NCBI RefSeq assembly: GCF_030646165.1
Contig: NZ_JAUTDO010000005.1
Location: 1 to 64,000, forward strand
Reading direction: 5' to 3'
Source: Conexibacter sp. CPCC 206217
GTDB taxonomy: Bacteria; Actinomycetota; Thermoleophilia; Solirubrobacterales; Solirubrobacteraceae
DNA: 64,000 nucleotides
In this document: piece by piece, positions 50,547 to 59,089 of the stretch
Layout of the letters: each line of letters begins with the position of its first letter
How positions within the stretch are numbered: the stretch's first letter is position 1
Position numbers and translations under genes: made by a program
Notes under the pieces: generated by a model
Seen by the model: the letters and a program-made list of their open reading frames with translations, nothing else
The model's database searches: none
What the model was told of the DNA's origin: nothing

Positions 50547-51167
50547 ATGGCCGAGTCGCAACCGCTCCCGTTCGACCCGATCGCAGAGGCCCGCCGGCAC
50601 TGGCGCGAGCGCTGGGGCGAGGGACCGGCGCGACCGATGGCGGCCGTCACGTCGATCATGCGCGCGCAGCAGATCCTGCTCGCGCGCCTCAACGAGCTGC
50701 TGCGCCCGCACGGGCTCACGTTTCCCCGCTACGAGACGCTGATGCTGCTCGTCTTCAGCTCCAGAGGCTCGCTGCCGGTCGGCAAGATGGGCGAGCGGCT
50801 GCAGGTCCACCGCACCTCGATGACGCACATGGCCGATCGCCTGGAGGAGGCGGGCCTCGTCACGCGCGTCTCGCACGCGCAGGACCGCCGCTCGACGCTG
50901 ATCGCGATCACGGAGGCCGGCCGCGAGCTGGCCGAGCGCGCGACGCAGGCGCTCAACGCCGCCGGGATGGCGATGGACCCGCTCGCGCCCGAGGAGCAGG
51001 AGTCGATCACGCGCCTGCTGAGCGCGATCCGGCGCGACGAGGGGGACTTCGCGGCGGATGCCGTGACGGCGGCGGATGTGGGTTCGACGGCCGAGCCCCG
51101 CGGCGAGCGTGCGGCGGCCGGCGGCGAGCGTGCGGTGGCGGCCGAGCCTGTCCGCGGTTCGGCCTAG
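50547..51167 (+). CDS. MarR-family transcriptional regulator
   Basis: 206 aa. Winged helix: RYETLMLLVFSSRGSLPVGKMGERLQVHRTSMTHMADRLEEAGLVTRVSHAQDRRSTLIAITEAG, the MarR recognition helix and wing with the D-R-R motif. An Ala/Glu-rich tail of about 35 residues carries a GER-AAAGGER repeat. ATG at 50547. It precedes the membrane-PLC gene by 18 nt and may regulate it; the long upstream frame is not credible. Confidence 0.9.
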   Translation: MAESQPLPFDPIAEARRHWRERWGEGPARPMAAVTSIMRAQQILLARLNELLRPHGLTFPRYETLMLLVFSSRGSLPVGKMGERLQVHRTSMTHMADRLEEAGLVTRVSHAQDRRSTLIAITEAGRELAERATQALNAAGMAMDPLAPEEQESITRLLSAIRRDEGDFAADAVTAADVGSTAEPRGERAAAGGERAVAAEPVRGSA

Positions 51168-51185
51168 GCGACGGCGGAGCGGCCT

Positions 51186-53285
51186 GTGATCGCGTCGCCC
51201 TGGCGCCAGCGAATCGTCGTGGTGCTCGCCGTCGTGACGGCGGTGCTGCTGGCCGCGGCGGGGGTCGCGGGCTACGTGCGCGACGAGCTGGTCGACCGCG
51301 ACAACTTCAGCGCGCGCGCCGCGGCCGCGCTCGACGACGCCGACGTGCGCGCGGTCGTCGCCGACAAGGTCGTCGACGGGGTCGCGGCCGGCGTCACGCC
51401 GGACGTGCTGGCGATCCGCCCGCTCGTCACGACCGCGATCGCGTCACTCGCGAACACGGCCCAGTTCAAGCGCATCTTCCGGCGCGCGATCGCCGACCAG
51501 CACCGCGCGCTCTTCTACGGCAGATCGAGAGCGGTGCTCGACCTCGAGTACGCCGGCGGCCTGCTGCAGGAGTCGCTGCGCAGCGTCTCGCCGCTGGTCG
51601 CGCGACGGATCCCGCCCGGGACCGAGCCGCAGCTCGCCGCGCTCGACGCCGACGACCTGCGCGTGACGATCGCGCGCAAGCTGACGAACGTCTCCGGCTG
51701 GTGGCTGCCGCTGCTGATCGCGGCGGCGCTCGCCTCGATCGCGTGCGGGGTGCTGGCGGGCGGCGTGCGCGACGGGATCGCCTACCTCGGCGCCGCAATC
51801 GCGGCCGCGGGCCTGACGGTCGCGTTGCTGACGATGGTCGCGGCGGCGTGGGTCGTCGGGCGCGTCTCGGCCGGCGAGGAAGAGAGACGGGCCGCGGTGC
51901 GCGCGATCTGGGACGCGCTGTTCGCGGACCTGCGCACGAGCGCGCTCGTCGCCGCGCTCGGCGGCCTCGTGATCGCGGGTGTCGCCTCGCGGCGCCCGGT
52001 CGTGCTGTTCGCGCATCTGCGGCGGTTGAGCGGGGCCCCGGCGCGCGCGCCGCGAGCGCTGCGCGGCGCCGGCCTGCTGGCGCTCGGCGCCGCGGTCGTG
52101 CTGGAGCCGTCGCTGGCCGTGCGCGCGGTCAGCGTGCTCGCGGGGTTGCTGCTGATCCTGCTGGGGATCGGGGAGCTGCGGGGGCGGGCCAACAAGAAAC
52201 AGGAGAGAGAACGGGAAGCGACCCCCGTCAGACCGCTCATCCTCGTCGGCATCGTCGCGGGCGTCGTCACCGCGATGGTGCTCGCCGTCGCGCTCGTGCT
52301 GCCGGCGCCGAAGGTCGAGGCGCCGCCGGCGCTGGCGGCGCTGGCCGGGCCGGCCGGCTCCTGCAACGGGTCGCTGGCGAACTGCGGCAAGCGCCTCAAC
52401 GAGGTCGTCTTCCCCTCGACGCACAACTCCTACGCGGCGGCCGACGAGCCCGGCTGGCTGTTCCCCAACCAGCGCTACGGGATCGAGCGGCAGCTGCGCG
52501 ACGGCATCCGCGGGCTGCTGATCGACGTCCACTGGGGCGAGCTGGACCCGGCGACCGGTCTGGTGCGGACGGACCTCGACGCCGAGGGATCGGATCGCAA
52601 CAAGGTCGCCAAGCAGCTCAGCCCGCAGGCGCTGCGCGCGGCCGAGAGACTGGTCGGGCGGATCGGCGTCGGCACCGGCAGCGGCAACCCGAGACCGTAC
52701 CTCTGCCACACGCTCTGCGAGCTCGGCTCAGAGCCGCTCGACGAGCAGTTCGAGATCGTCCGCCGCTTCCTCGACGCCAACCGCGGCGAGGTCGTGATCC
52801 TGTTCGTCGAGCCGTACGTGCCGGTCCAGGTGATCGAGGACTCGCTGCAGCGCACCGGCCTGTTGTCCGAGGCCGCCGAGCTGCAGCGCGACGAGCCGCT
52901 GCCGACGCTCGGCGAGCTGGTCGACGCGAACACGCGGCTGGTGGTCCTGAGCGAGCTGGACGGCGGCTCGCGCCCGTGGTACCTCGACGGCTTCTCGTTC
53001 GTCCAGGACACGCCGCTGACCGCGACGAACCCGGACAACCTCAGCTGCGAGCGCTGGCGCGGCACGGCCGACAGCCCGCTGCTGATGCTGAACCACTGGA
53101 CCGTCAACTTCCCACCGTCACCCTCGCGCAACCGCGCCATAGGCGGGCCCGTGCTGCGGGATCAGATGAACCGCTGCGAGCGCGAGCGCGGGCAGTTGCC
53201 GAACCTCGTCGCGGTCGACTTCTACGAGCTGACGGGCGTGCTGCGGCTCGCCCACCAGCGCAACGAGCGTGCGACGACGCCATGA
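51186..53285 (+). CDS. Multi-pass membrane protein fused to a PI-PLC-like domain
   Basis: 699 aa. Residues 1-390 contain about seven transmembrane helices with an acidic extracytoplasmic first loop. Residues about 396-690 resemble the phosphatidylinositol-specific phospholipase C X-domain barrel: the first catalytic His in FPSTHNSYAAAD (about 410), G-I-R-G-L-L-I-D-V-H-W, and the second His in YLCHTLCELG (about 505). PI-PLC enzymes use two such histidines to cleave phosphoinositides. Because this organism encodes PI synthesis genes, a role in its own lipid turnover is conceivable. GTG start. Confidence 0.8.
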   Translation: MIASPWRQRIVVVLAVVTAVLLAAAGVAGYVRDELVDRDNFSARAAAALDDADVRAVVADKVVDGVAAGVTPDVLAIRPLVTTAIASLANTAQFKRIFRRAIADQHRALFYGRSRAVLDLEYAGGLLQESLRSVSPLVARRIPPGTEPQLAALDADDLRVTIARKLTNVSGWWLPLLIAAALASIACGVLAGGVRDGIAYLGAAIAAAGLTVALLTMVAAAWVVGRVSAGEEERRAAVRAIWDALFADLRTSALVAALGGLVIAGVASRRPVVLFAHLRRLSGAPARAPRALRGAGLLALGAAVVLEPSLAVRAVSVLAGLLLILLGIGELRGRANKKQEREREATPVRPLILVGIVAGVVTAMVLAVALVLPAPKVEAPPALAALAGPAGSCNGSLANCGKRLNEVVFPSTHNSYAAADEPGWLFPNQRYGIERQLRDGIRGLLIDVHWGELDPATGLVRTDLDAEGSDRNKVAKQLSPQALRAAERLVGRIGVGTGSGNPRPYLCHTLCELGSEPLDEQFEIVRRFLDANRGEVVILFVEPYVPVQVIEDSLQRTGLLSEAAELQRDEPLPTLGELVDANTRLVVLSELDGGSRPWYLDGFSFVQDTPLTATNPDNLSCERWRGTADSPLLMLNHWTVNFPPSPSRNRAIGGPVLRDQMNRCERERGQLPNLVAVDFYELTGVLRLAHQRNERATTP

Positions 53286-53317
53286 TCGCCGGCCACCGAC
53301 CGAGGAGCATCACCGCC

Positions 53318-54175
53318 ATGCGCCGCACCGCACTCGCCATCGCACTGCTCGGGACGCTGCTGCTCGCGGCCGGCTGCGGCAGCAGCGACGACGACCAGTC
53401 CGCCGCGACGACGGGCGGCGCGACGACGACGACCGGCAGCGGTAGCGACACCGGCGCCTCGCCGAGCGGCGCCGCTCCCAACGCCGACGACCTGAACGGG
53501 CGCACGTTCGTCTCGACCGCCGTCACCGGCCACGAGCTGGTGCCCGGAACGGAGATCACGCTCGGCTTCGAGCAGAGCGGCCTCGGCGTCAAGGCCGGCT
53601 GCAACTCGATGGGCGGCGCGTACGCGTTGGAGGACGGCACGCTCAGATGGGCCGCCGCGCCCGCGACGACGATGATCGGCTGCGAAGCGCCGTTGCAGAG
53701 ACAGGACGAGTGGCTGACCGACTTCCTCGCCGGCGGGGCGAAGATCGCAGCTGACGGTGAGCGCCTGACGTTGGAGCGCGACGGCGTCACGATCGAGTTG
53801 AGAGAGGGCACCGCAGGTCACACGCCGCCGCCGATCGCCGGCACGAACTGGACGTTGGAGACGATCGCCGGGCGCGACGGCACCGCCGCGAGCGTGCCCG
53901 CCGGCGTCGAGCCGCCGACGCTGCGCTTCGCCGACGGCAGAGCCGAGGTCTTCGCCGGCTGCAACCGCGGCGGCGGCAGCGCGCAGCTGCGCGACGACGG
54001 GTTCGCGATCTTCGGACCGCTCGCGTTGACGGAGATGGCGTGTGACGCGCCCGCGATGAGACTGGAGCAGCTCGTCACCGCGATCCTGCGCGGCAGAGCC
54101 GCGCTCGGCTTCGACGGCGGCGGCAATCTGACGGTCGCCAAGAACGGCCAGCACCTCGTCTTCCGCGCGGGCTGA
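53318..54175 (+). CDS. Lipoprotein with two META domains
   Basis: 285 aa. Lipoprotein signal peptide with lipobox L-A-A-G-C (Cys at about 19), a Ser/Thr/Gly-rich spacer, then two META (DUF306) domains: LNGRTFVSTAVTGHELVPGTEITLGF...CNSMGGAYALEDG and IAGTNWTLETIAGRDGTAASVPAG...CNRGGGSAQL, each with a conserved Cys. Attached to the outer face of the membrane. META proteins are linked to stress and antibiotic tolerance in other bacteria. The ATG at 53318 has GAGGAG 10 nt upstream; an ATG at 53282 is less likely. Confidence 0.87.
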   Translation: MRRTALAIALLGTLLLAAGCGSSDDDQSAATTGGATTTTGSGSDTGASPSGAAPNADDLNGRTFVSTAVTGHELVPGTEITLGFEQSGLGVKAGCNSMGGAYALEDGTLRWAAAPATTMIGCEAPLQRQDEWLTDFLAGGAKIAADGERLTLERDGVTIELREGTAGHTPPPIAGTNWTLETIAGRDGTAASVPAGVEPPTLRFADGRAEVFAGCNRGGGSAQLRDDGFAIFGPLALTEMACDAPAMRLEQLVTAILRGRAALGFDGGGNLTVAKNGQHLVFRAG

Positions 54176-54178
54176 ACG

Positions 54179-54200
54179 CCGACCGCGCGGTCGGTACGCT
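54179..54200 (+). promoter_or_regulatory. Perfect palindrome abutting the -10 box of the hydroxyacyl-CoA dehydrogenase gene
   Basis: CCGACCGCGCGGTCGG (54179-54194) is a perfect 16-bp palindrome ending exactly where TACGCT (54195-54200) begins. It resembles operators of TetR-type repressors of fatty-acid or phenylacetate degradation, which carry CCGACC/GGTCGG halves. The regulator is not nearby. Confidence 0.5.
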
Positions 54201-54253
54201 GCCCGACGGGTCGCGCGGCACGGCGCGGCCCAGCGAACGAGAGGACGTCCAGC

Positions 54254-55114
54254 ATGACCGCAGCAGGGATCGGGAGCGTCGCCGTCGTCGGCGCCGGCTT
54301 CATGGGTTCGGGCATCGCAGAGTCAGCCGCGCGCGCGGGCGCGACGGTGATTCTGCACGAGATGGACCAGAGCGCGCTGGAGCGCTCCGAGCAGCGCATC
54401 TCGGCGTCGGTGGCGAAGGCGGTCGAGGGCGGCAAGCTGACGCGCGAGGACGGCGACGCGCTGATCGGCCGGATCTCCTGGACGAGAGAGTTCCACAGCC
54501 TCGCCGGCGCGCAGCTGGCGATCGAGGCGGTCGTCGAGGACGAGCACGTCAAGGCCGACGTCTTCAACCGCCTCGACGCGATCCTCGCGCCCGACGCGAT
54601 CATCGCCTCCAACACCTCGTCGATCCCGATCGCCCAGCTGGCGGCCGCGACCGGCCGTGCGGATCGAGTGGTCGGCCTGCACTTCTTCTCGCCGGTACCG
54701 GTGATGAAGCTGGTCGAGATCGTGATCGCGCTCGATACGTCCGCGGCGACCGTGGCGCGCGCGTCGAGCTTCGTCGAGGCGCTCGGCAAGACGGCGGTGC
54801 GCACGAAGGACCGCTCGGGCTTCGTCGTCAACATGCTGCTGGTGCCGTACCTGATGGCGGCGGTGAGAATGTACGAGGAGGGGTTCGCCTCGGCCGAGGA
54901 CATCGACGCGGCGATGAAGCTCGGCGCCGGCCACCCGATGGGGCCGCTGACGTTGGCCGACTTCATCGGCCTCGACGTGCTATACGCCGTCTGCGACTCG
55001 CTCTACGAGGAGTTCAAGCGCGACGAGTACGCGCCGCCGCCGCTGATGAAGCGGATGGTCGCGGCGGGGCGCCTGGGGCGCAAGACCGGCCGCGGGTTCT
55101 ACGACTACGGCTAG
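54254..55114 (+). CDS. 3-hydroxybutyryl-CoA dehydrogenase
   Basis: 286 aa. NAD-binding VAVVGAGFMGSGIAESAARAG at the N-terminus, IEAVVEDEHVKADVFNRLD, catalytic region SNTSSIPIAQLAAAT and GLHFFSPVPVMKLVEIV, and C-terminal AMKLGAGHPMGPLTLADFIGLDV plus GRKTGRGFYDYG. It oxidises 3-hydroxyacyl-CoA with NAD(P), in beta-oxidation or polyhydroxybutyrate metabolism. Monocistronic behind a palindromic operator; AGAGGA precedes the ATG. Confidence 0.95.
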   Translation: MTAAGIGSVAVVGAGFMGSGIAESAARAGATVILHEMDQSALERSEQRISASVAKAVEGGKLTREDGDALIGRISWTREFHSLAGAQLAIEAVVEDEHVKADVFNRLDAILAPDAIIASNTSSIPIAQLAAATGRADRVVGLHFFSPVPVMKLVEIVIALDTSAATVARASSFVEALGKTAVRTKDRSGFVVNMLLVPYLMAAVRMYEEGFASAEDIDAAMKLGAGHPMGPLTLADFIGLDVLYAVCDSLYEEFKRDEYAPPPLMKRMVAAGRLGRKTGRGFYDYG

Positions 55115-55260
55115 GGCGCGCCGCGTGCGCGGCCGCGCGGGGGCTCGGCGCGGCCAGGCATGCGACTTCGGGTCCGGGCCGGCCGGTGGCGATTCGCCGG
55201 CGCCACCGGCCGTCCCGTTCCCGCTCGATTCGGCGTCGGGGTTTCGAGGGACCGCTTCCG

Positions 55261-55587
55261 TCAGCCGATCAAGACTCGCGACGGATCCGCTGGATCGACG
55301 CGCACCGGGATCGACGCTCCCGGCTGAAAGTTGGCGAGCACGAGCCTCGAGACGACCTGGCGGTGGGTCACCTCGTACGGCTCGCGGTTGTCGACGGAGA
55401 CGAGCAGGTCGAACTCGACCTGCGGGTTCTGATTGATCGTCAGGCCGGTGTCGCGGACCGCCTGCACGGTTGCCTGAGCGATCAGCCCGGTCGCCATCAA
55501 CCGCTGGGCGTCCGCCTGCTGGCGGCCCAGCGCCGACAGCTGCTCGTTGCGGTCGCGCTCCATCGATCCGATCTCTCCGATGCCCAT
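55261..55587 (-). CDS. Small protein of unknown function
   Basis: 108 aa. The N-terminal half is helical (MERDRNEQLSALGRQQADAQRLMATGL); the C-terminal half is a small beta domain (GLTINQNPQVEFDLLVSVDNREPYEVTHRQVVSRL) ending in PVRVDPADPSRVLI, a signature reminiscent of DUF3592-like domains. No signal peptide. GGAGG lies 6 nt before the ATG. A longer frame exists upstream but lacks support. Confidence 0.75.
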   Translation of the reverse strand: MGIGEIGSMERDRNEQLSALGRQQADAQRLMATGLIAQATVQAVRDTGLTINQNPQVEFDLLVSVDNREPYEVTHRQVVSRLVLANFQPGASIPVRVDPADPSRVLIG

Positions 55588-55735
55588 GCTGCCTCCGTCT
55601 CTCGTGCCATCCAGAACGTACGCTTGGGCGCGCGTCGCGTCAGTGCCGCGCTGGTCTCGGATTGGTCTCAGAGTCGGGTCCCGTACCCACATCTGAGCGT
55701 GTGCGCGAGCGCCGATCGGGCGTAGCGTGCGGCCG

Positions 55736-56257
55736 ATGAAGACTTCGTTTCGCGCGTGCGCGCTCGCGCTCTCCTCGCTCGCGGTCGCCGCCGCGGCCAC
55801 TATGACGTTGTCGTCGCCGGCGCTCGCGGCCGCGAGATCCAGACCGAGACAGCAGGTGCGCATCCTCGGCTTCACGACGTTCACGCGCATAGGGATCCCG
55901 CAGGTGCAGGCGAAGCCCGGCAGAACGATCACCGACTGCTACACGCGCGGCGACGGCGAGCGCGAGGTCAACGTCGTCTACTCCGGCAGAGGGATCGCGA
56001 AGGGCACGAAGGTCGGCGTCGCGCTGTGGGGCGGCGAGCCGCGCGGCGGCTACGACGTCGAGCCGGCGGTCGCGGAGATCATGAGAAGCGCGTTCAAGTG
56101 GCCGGTCAGAGCGGAGCAGTCGAGAACGCTCGCGTACGGCTACCTGTTCGCGACCGGGCCGTTCGGGCCGGTGCGGATCGACGGCAGATGGACCGCGTCG
56201 ATCGTCGTCGCCGGCAGAGTGGTCGTGCGCAAGAGCGTGACGATCGCCTGCGCGTAG
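55736..56257 (+). CDS. Secreted protein of unknown function
   Basis: 173 aa. Signal peptide (RACALALSSLAVAAAATMTLSSPALA), then a beta-rich domain with two Cys (ITDCYTRG and the C-terminal TIACA), which may form a disulphide linking the first and last strands. AGA codons are frequent. The ATG at 55736 lies 7 nt after TAGCGT, leaderless-like. No family recognised. Confidence 0.75.
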   Translation: MKTSFRACALALSSLAVAAAATMTLSSPALAAARSRPRQQVRILGFTTFTRIGIPQVQAKPGRTITDCYTRGDGEREVNVVYSGRGIAKGTKVGVALWGGEPRGGYDVEPAVAEIMRSAFKWPVRAEQSRTLAYGYLFATGPFGPVRIDGRWTASIVVAGRVVVRKSVTIACA

Positions 56258-56277
56258 GCGAGTGATCCGGGCGCCGC

Positions 56278-56300
56278 GGCGTCGCCGCTGCGGCGACGCC
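56278..56300. terminator. Bidirectional terminator hairpin
   Basis: GGCGTCGCCG-CTG-CGGCGACGCC: a perfect 10-bp stem with a 3-nt loop between convergent genes (stops at 56257 and 56303). Confidence 0.7.
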
Positions 56301-56302
56301 CG

Positions 56303-57748
56303 TCAGCCCGCGGTCAGCCCCGCCGGCACGCCGCGCTCGCGCACGATCATCTCGAGCGGATCGCGCGGGCTCAGCGTCGGCATCTGACGGACCGTCATCG
56401 TGCGGCCGGGGAACAGCTCGAGGCGGTGGCGCTGCAGCAGCAGCGTGACGATCGTCTTGATCTCCAGCTGGCCGAAGCGCATCCCGATGCAGGTGCGCGA
56501 GCCGCCGCCGAACGGTATGTAGGCGCCCTTCGGCAGCGCGGCCTTTGAGGCGGGCGCGAAGCGCTCAGGCACGAACGCCTCCGGCTCGGGCCAGACGTCG
56601 GGCAGGCGGTGACTGGCCCAGGAGGAGTAGTTGACGTAGGAGCCGGCCGGGACGGTGTGCCCGCCGAACTCGAACGTCTCGACGTTGCGGCGCGGGCCGA
56701 CCCAGGCGGCGGGATAGAGCCGCAGCGTCTCGTCGAGCACCATCTCCAGCTCGGGCAGCGTGCCGCCGGTGAGGTCGGCGGCGGTCGGCGTGCGGCCGGC
56801 GAGGACGCGGTCCTGCTCGTCCAGCAGCTTCTGCAGCGCGGCCGGGTGGCGGGCCAGCTCGTAGAGCATGAAGGAGACGGTCGAGGTGGTCGTGTCGTGG
56901 CCGGCGAAGAGGAGGGTCATGACCTGGTCGCGGACCTCGCGGTCGGTCAGCGGCTCCTCGCCGTCGGCGTCGCGCGCGTCGAGCAGGAGGGACATCACGT
57001 CGCTGCGCTCGGGGTCGGGGTCGCGCCGGCGGCGGGCGATCTCGGCGTAGACGATCTCGTCGAGCGTGCGGCGGGCGTGCTGCATCCGGTGCCACGGGGT
57101 GTGCGGCCCGCGCAGCACGCGCATCGCGAAGTCCTCGCCGTAGAAGGAGAGCGCGCGCTCGAAGTCGACCGCGGCGCGCTGGCCGGCGCCCCGCTGGTCG
57201 GGATCGAGCCCGAAGAGGGCTTTCATCGCGACGCGCAGGGCCAGCTCGCGCGCCCAGTGGTAGACGTCGACGAGTCTGCCGGGCTCCCAGTCGTCAAGCG
57301 CCCGCAGCGTTTCGGCGACCATCGTGTCGCCGGCCGCGGCGATCCGCTCGCGATGGAACGCCGGCAGCATGATCTTGCGCGCGCGGCGGTGGTAGGCGCC
57401 GTCGATCGTCAGCATCCCGTCGCCGAGCAGCGGGATCAGGTCCCCGAAGCTGCCCTCGCGCCAGTGGAAGTTGTCCGCGTGGGAGACGGTGATGTAGTGG
57501 TTCGCCGCCGGCCCGAGCATGAACACGACGCGCCCGTGGAACAGCCGCATGCTGAAGATCGGCCCATATTGCTGGTACGCGGGCAGCAGGATCGGCAGCG
57601 GATCGCGCACGAAGCGGAAGGTCCGCTGGATGTTGAAATCGCCCGGCCCCGGCGGAAACGGCACGTCCGCCGTCCGCTCCTCGTAGAGGTCGACCAGGAT
57701 CCGCCGAAGCGGGTTGCTGGAGAGCTGATCCGGCGCTGTGACGGACAT
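56303..57748 (-). CDS. Cytochrome P450
   Basis: 481 aa. I-helix oxygen-binding motif A-G-H-D-T-T, ExxR in LDETLRLYP, and the heme-ligand loop PFGGGSRTCIG with Cys420. The N-terminus lacks a membrane anchor, so it is a soluble bacterial P450; overall it resembles CYP110/CYP102-like and fatty-acid-type P450s. It inserts oxygen into an unknown substrate with external redox partners, none of which is encoded nearby. The ATG at 57748 lies 6 nt after TAAGGT; a TetR-like operator overlaps that promoter. Confidence 0.94.
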   Translation of the reverse strand: MSVTAPDQLSSNPLRRILVDLYEERTADVPFPPGPGDFNIQRTFRFVRDPLPILLPAYQQYGPIFSMRLFHGRVVFMLGPAANHYITVSHADNFHWREGSFGDLIPLLGDGMLTIDGAYHRRARKIMLPAFHRERIAAAGDTMVAETLRALDDWEPGRLVDVYHWARELALRVAMKALFGLDPDQRGAGQRAAVDFERALSFYGEDFAMRVLRGPHTPWHRMQHARRTLDEIVYAEIARRRRDPDPERSDVMSLLLDARDADGEEPLTDREVRDQVMTLLFAGHDTTTSTVSFMLYELARHPAALQKLLDEQDRVLAGRTPTAADLTGGTLPELEMVLDETLRLYPAAWVGPRRNVETFEFGGHTVPAGSYVNYSSWASHRLPDVWPEPEAFVPERFAPASKAALPKGAYIPFGGGSRTCIGMRFGQLEIKTIVTLLLQRHRLELFPGRTMTVRQMPTLSPRDPLEMIVRERGVPAGLTAG

Positions 57749-57754
57749 GCGCCC

Positions 57755-57777
57755 ACCTTACTGGCCAGCCAGCCAGT
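57755..57777 (-). promoter_or_regulatory. P450 promoter with overlapping palindromic operator
   Basis: On the minus strand, ACTGGC-N6-GCCAGT (57777-57760) abuts and shares sequence with the -10 box TAAGGT (57760-57755), which is 6 nt from the start codon. A repressor bound here would block initiation. TetR-family operators often have such CTGGC/GCCAG arms. Confidence 0.6.
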
Positions 57778-57861
57778 TTGCGACCGCCAACCCGGCGGCG
57801 ATCCCTCCGGGAGACGAGCAAGCACCGATCCCACCCCTCGTGGCATACTTCCTCACCCCGA

Positions 57862-57935
<74 letters not shown>

Positions 57936-57942
57936 CCTTTTA

Positions 57943-57966
57943 CACCCGGATCTCCGATCGGTGTTT
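57943..57966 (+). terminator. Hairpin just inside the island
   Basis: ACACC...GATC / GATC...GGTGT with a short loop, followed by TT, directly after the tRNA-Asp repeat. It may replace the tRNA terminator displaced by the insertion. Confidence 0.35.
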
Positions 57967-57985
57967 CAGGCATTTCCCCGATCGC

Positions 57986-58856
57986 TTGGGTGTGCGCGAC
58001 AGTGGCGAAGTACCGCGCGAGGGGTGCGCGGGGTCTTACGGCGATGATGACGCCGCCGCCTTATCAGCCCTGGTCGAGCAACTCGCCGAGCGTTCTGCTC
58101 GCTGGGGTCGTTCTCGATCTCCCGGAACCCTGGCGGCCGAGGGCCGGCTCAGCAAAGCGGTCCGACGGGCCTTCGGAGTGCCGATCCATGTCAATCGGGC
58201 CGGCGGATCCCAACTGCATTTGCACTTGGGCGCGCCAGACATCCAACCGCGGCTTGACAGCGTTGAATATCTGAACGCGCTCGATGGGCTGCCTCTCGTG
58301 CCGGACCAGGGCGACGGCATGCGCTCGTTCATCGGGCTGCTGCTGACCATCCTCAGCTCATCTCATCCGCTGATTCTCGTCGACGAGCCGGAAGCGTTCC
58401 TGCACCCGCCGCAGGCCGTGAGCTGGGGCGGCAGCTTGCCGCGCCGGAGGGGCAGCAGCTGATCGCCGCGATCCATTCCGTCGAAGTGCTGCTGGGGCTC
58501 CTCGACCGCGCCAGATCGGTCACTGTGATTCGGCTGACGCGTGATGGCGATCGCCTCGCGGGGACGGAAACGAAGTGGCGAGACGCCTGATTGCCGCACT
58601 TGCCGCGATCGGGCTGTTCGTCGTCGACGTGGGGGCGCTGGAGGGTTGGGCACCGGACCTCGGCGGCCATGGCCCCTGATTCGTCGACCGCGCCCTGAAA
58701 GAGGGACGGCACGTCACGCACATGCCGTTGAGCAACTTCGTCGCATCGGTGGCGGCGTTCGTCCGCTCCGCCGAGACGACCGAGGAGGAGGCATTGCCAA
58801 GAGTCGGGCAACCGCCGACGAGTCAGGACGCCAGCGCGGAGGAAGCAACGGCCTAG
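57986..58856 (+). pseudogene. Decayed AAA-family ATPase (OLD/SMC-like) gene
   Basis: Homology runs through three frames in turn. Frame A (to about 58416): AFGVPIHVNRAGGSQLHLHLG, QGDGMRSFIGLLL and Walker B ILVDEPEAFLHPPQA. Frame B (to about 58585): ELGRQLAAPEGQQLIAAIHS and VTVIRLTRDGDRL. Frame C: LIAALAAIGLFVVDVGALEGW then GGHGP, an in-frame TGA at 58677, and FVDRALKEGRH to a stop at 58854. This implies two 1-nt deletions and one nonsense mutation. The N-terminus with Walker A is missing. Intact relatives are often OLD-type ATPases carrying a TOPRIM nuclease and involved in defence. Confidence 0.8.
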
Positions 58857-59089
58857 GCCGCTGGTGCCTGCTCGGCGAGGATGCGTTCGCGGCCGTCGGG
58901 GGAGACGAGGACGATGGCGTAGCCGTCGTCGAGCGCGGCGGTGATCTCGCGGCCGGCGTGGGGTTCGTCGGCGTCGATGAAGGCAACGCGCTCGGGGTAG
59001 TGCGATCTGCGTCCGGCGAGGTCGTCCGCGATCGCGCGCTCCATCGCGGTTGCGCTGGGCGATGTGGGGGTGTTCAGCTTGCGCGCCAT
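58853..59089 (-). CDS. Third gene of island operon, unknown (78 aa)
   Basis: 78 aa. MARKLNTPTSPSATAMERAIADDLAG then GYAIVLVSPDGRERILAEQAP; no recognised family. It overlaps the preceding gene by 16 nt, so it is translated from the same mRNA. Its end overlaps the ATPase pseudogene stop. It could be an accessory or second antitoxin-like component. Confidence 0.6.
   Translation of the reverse strand: MARKLNTPTSPSATAMERAIADDLAGRRSHYPERVAFIDADEPHAGREITAALDDGYAIVLVSPDGRERILAEQAPAA

Noticed and set aside
47303..54175. A 2,290-codon open frame on the plus strand
   Set aside because: Only its last 285 codons (the META lipoprotein) are real. The rest is antisense or out of frame to the HAD, NHL, MarR and PLC genes and a tRNA, an effect of extreme GC content with few stop codons.
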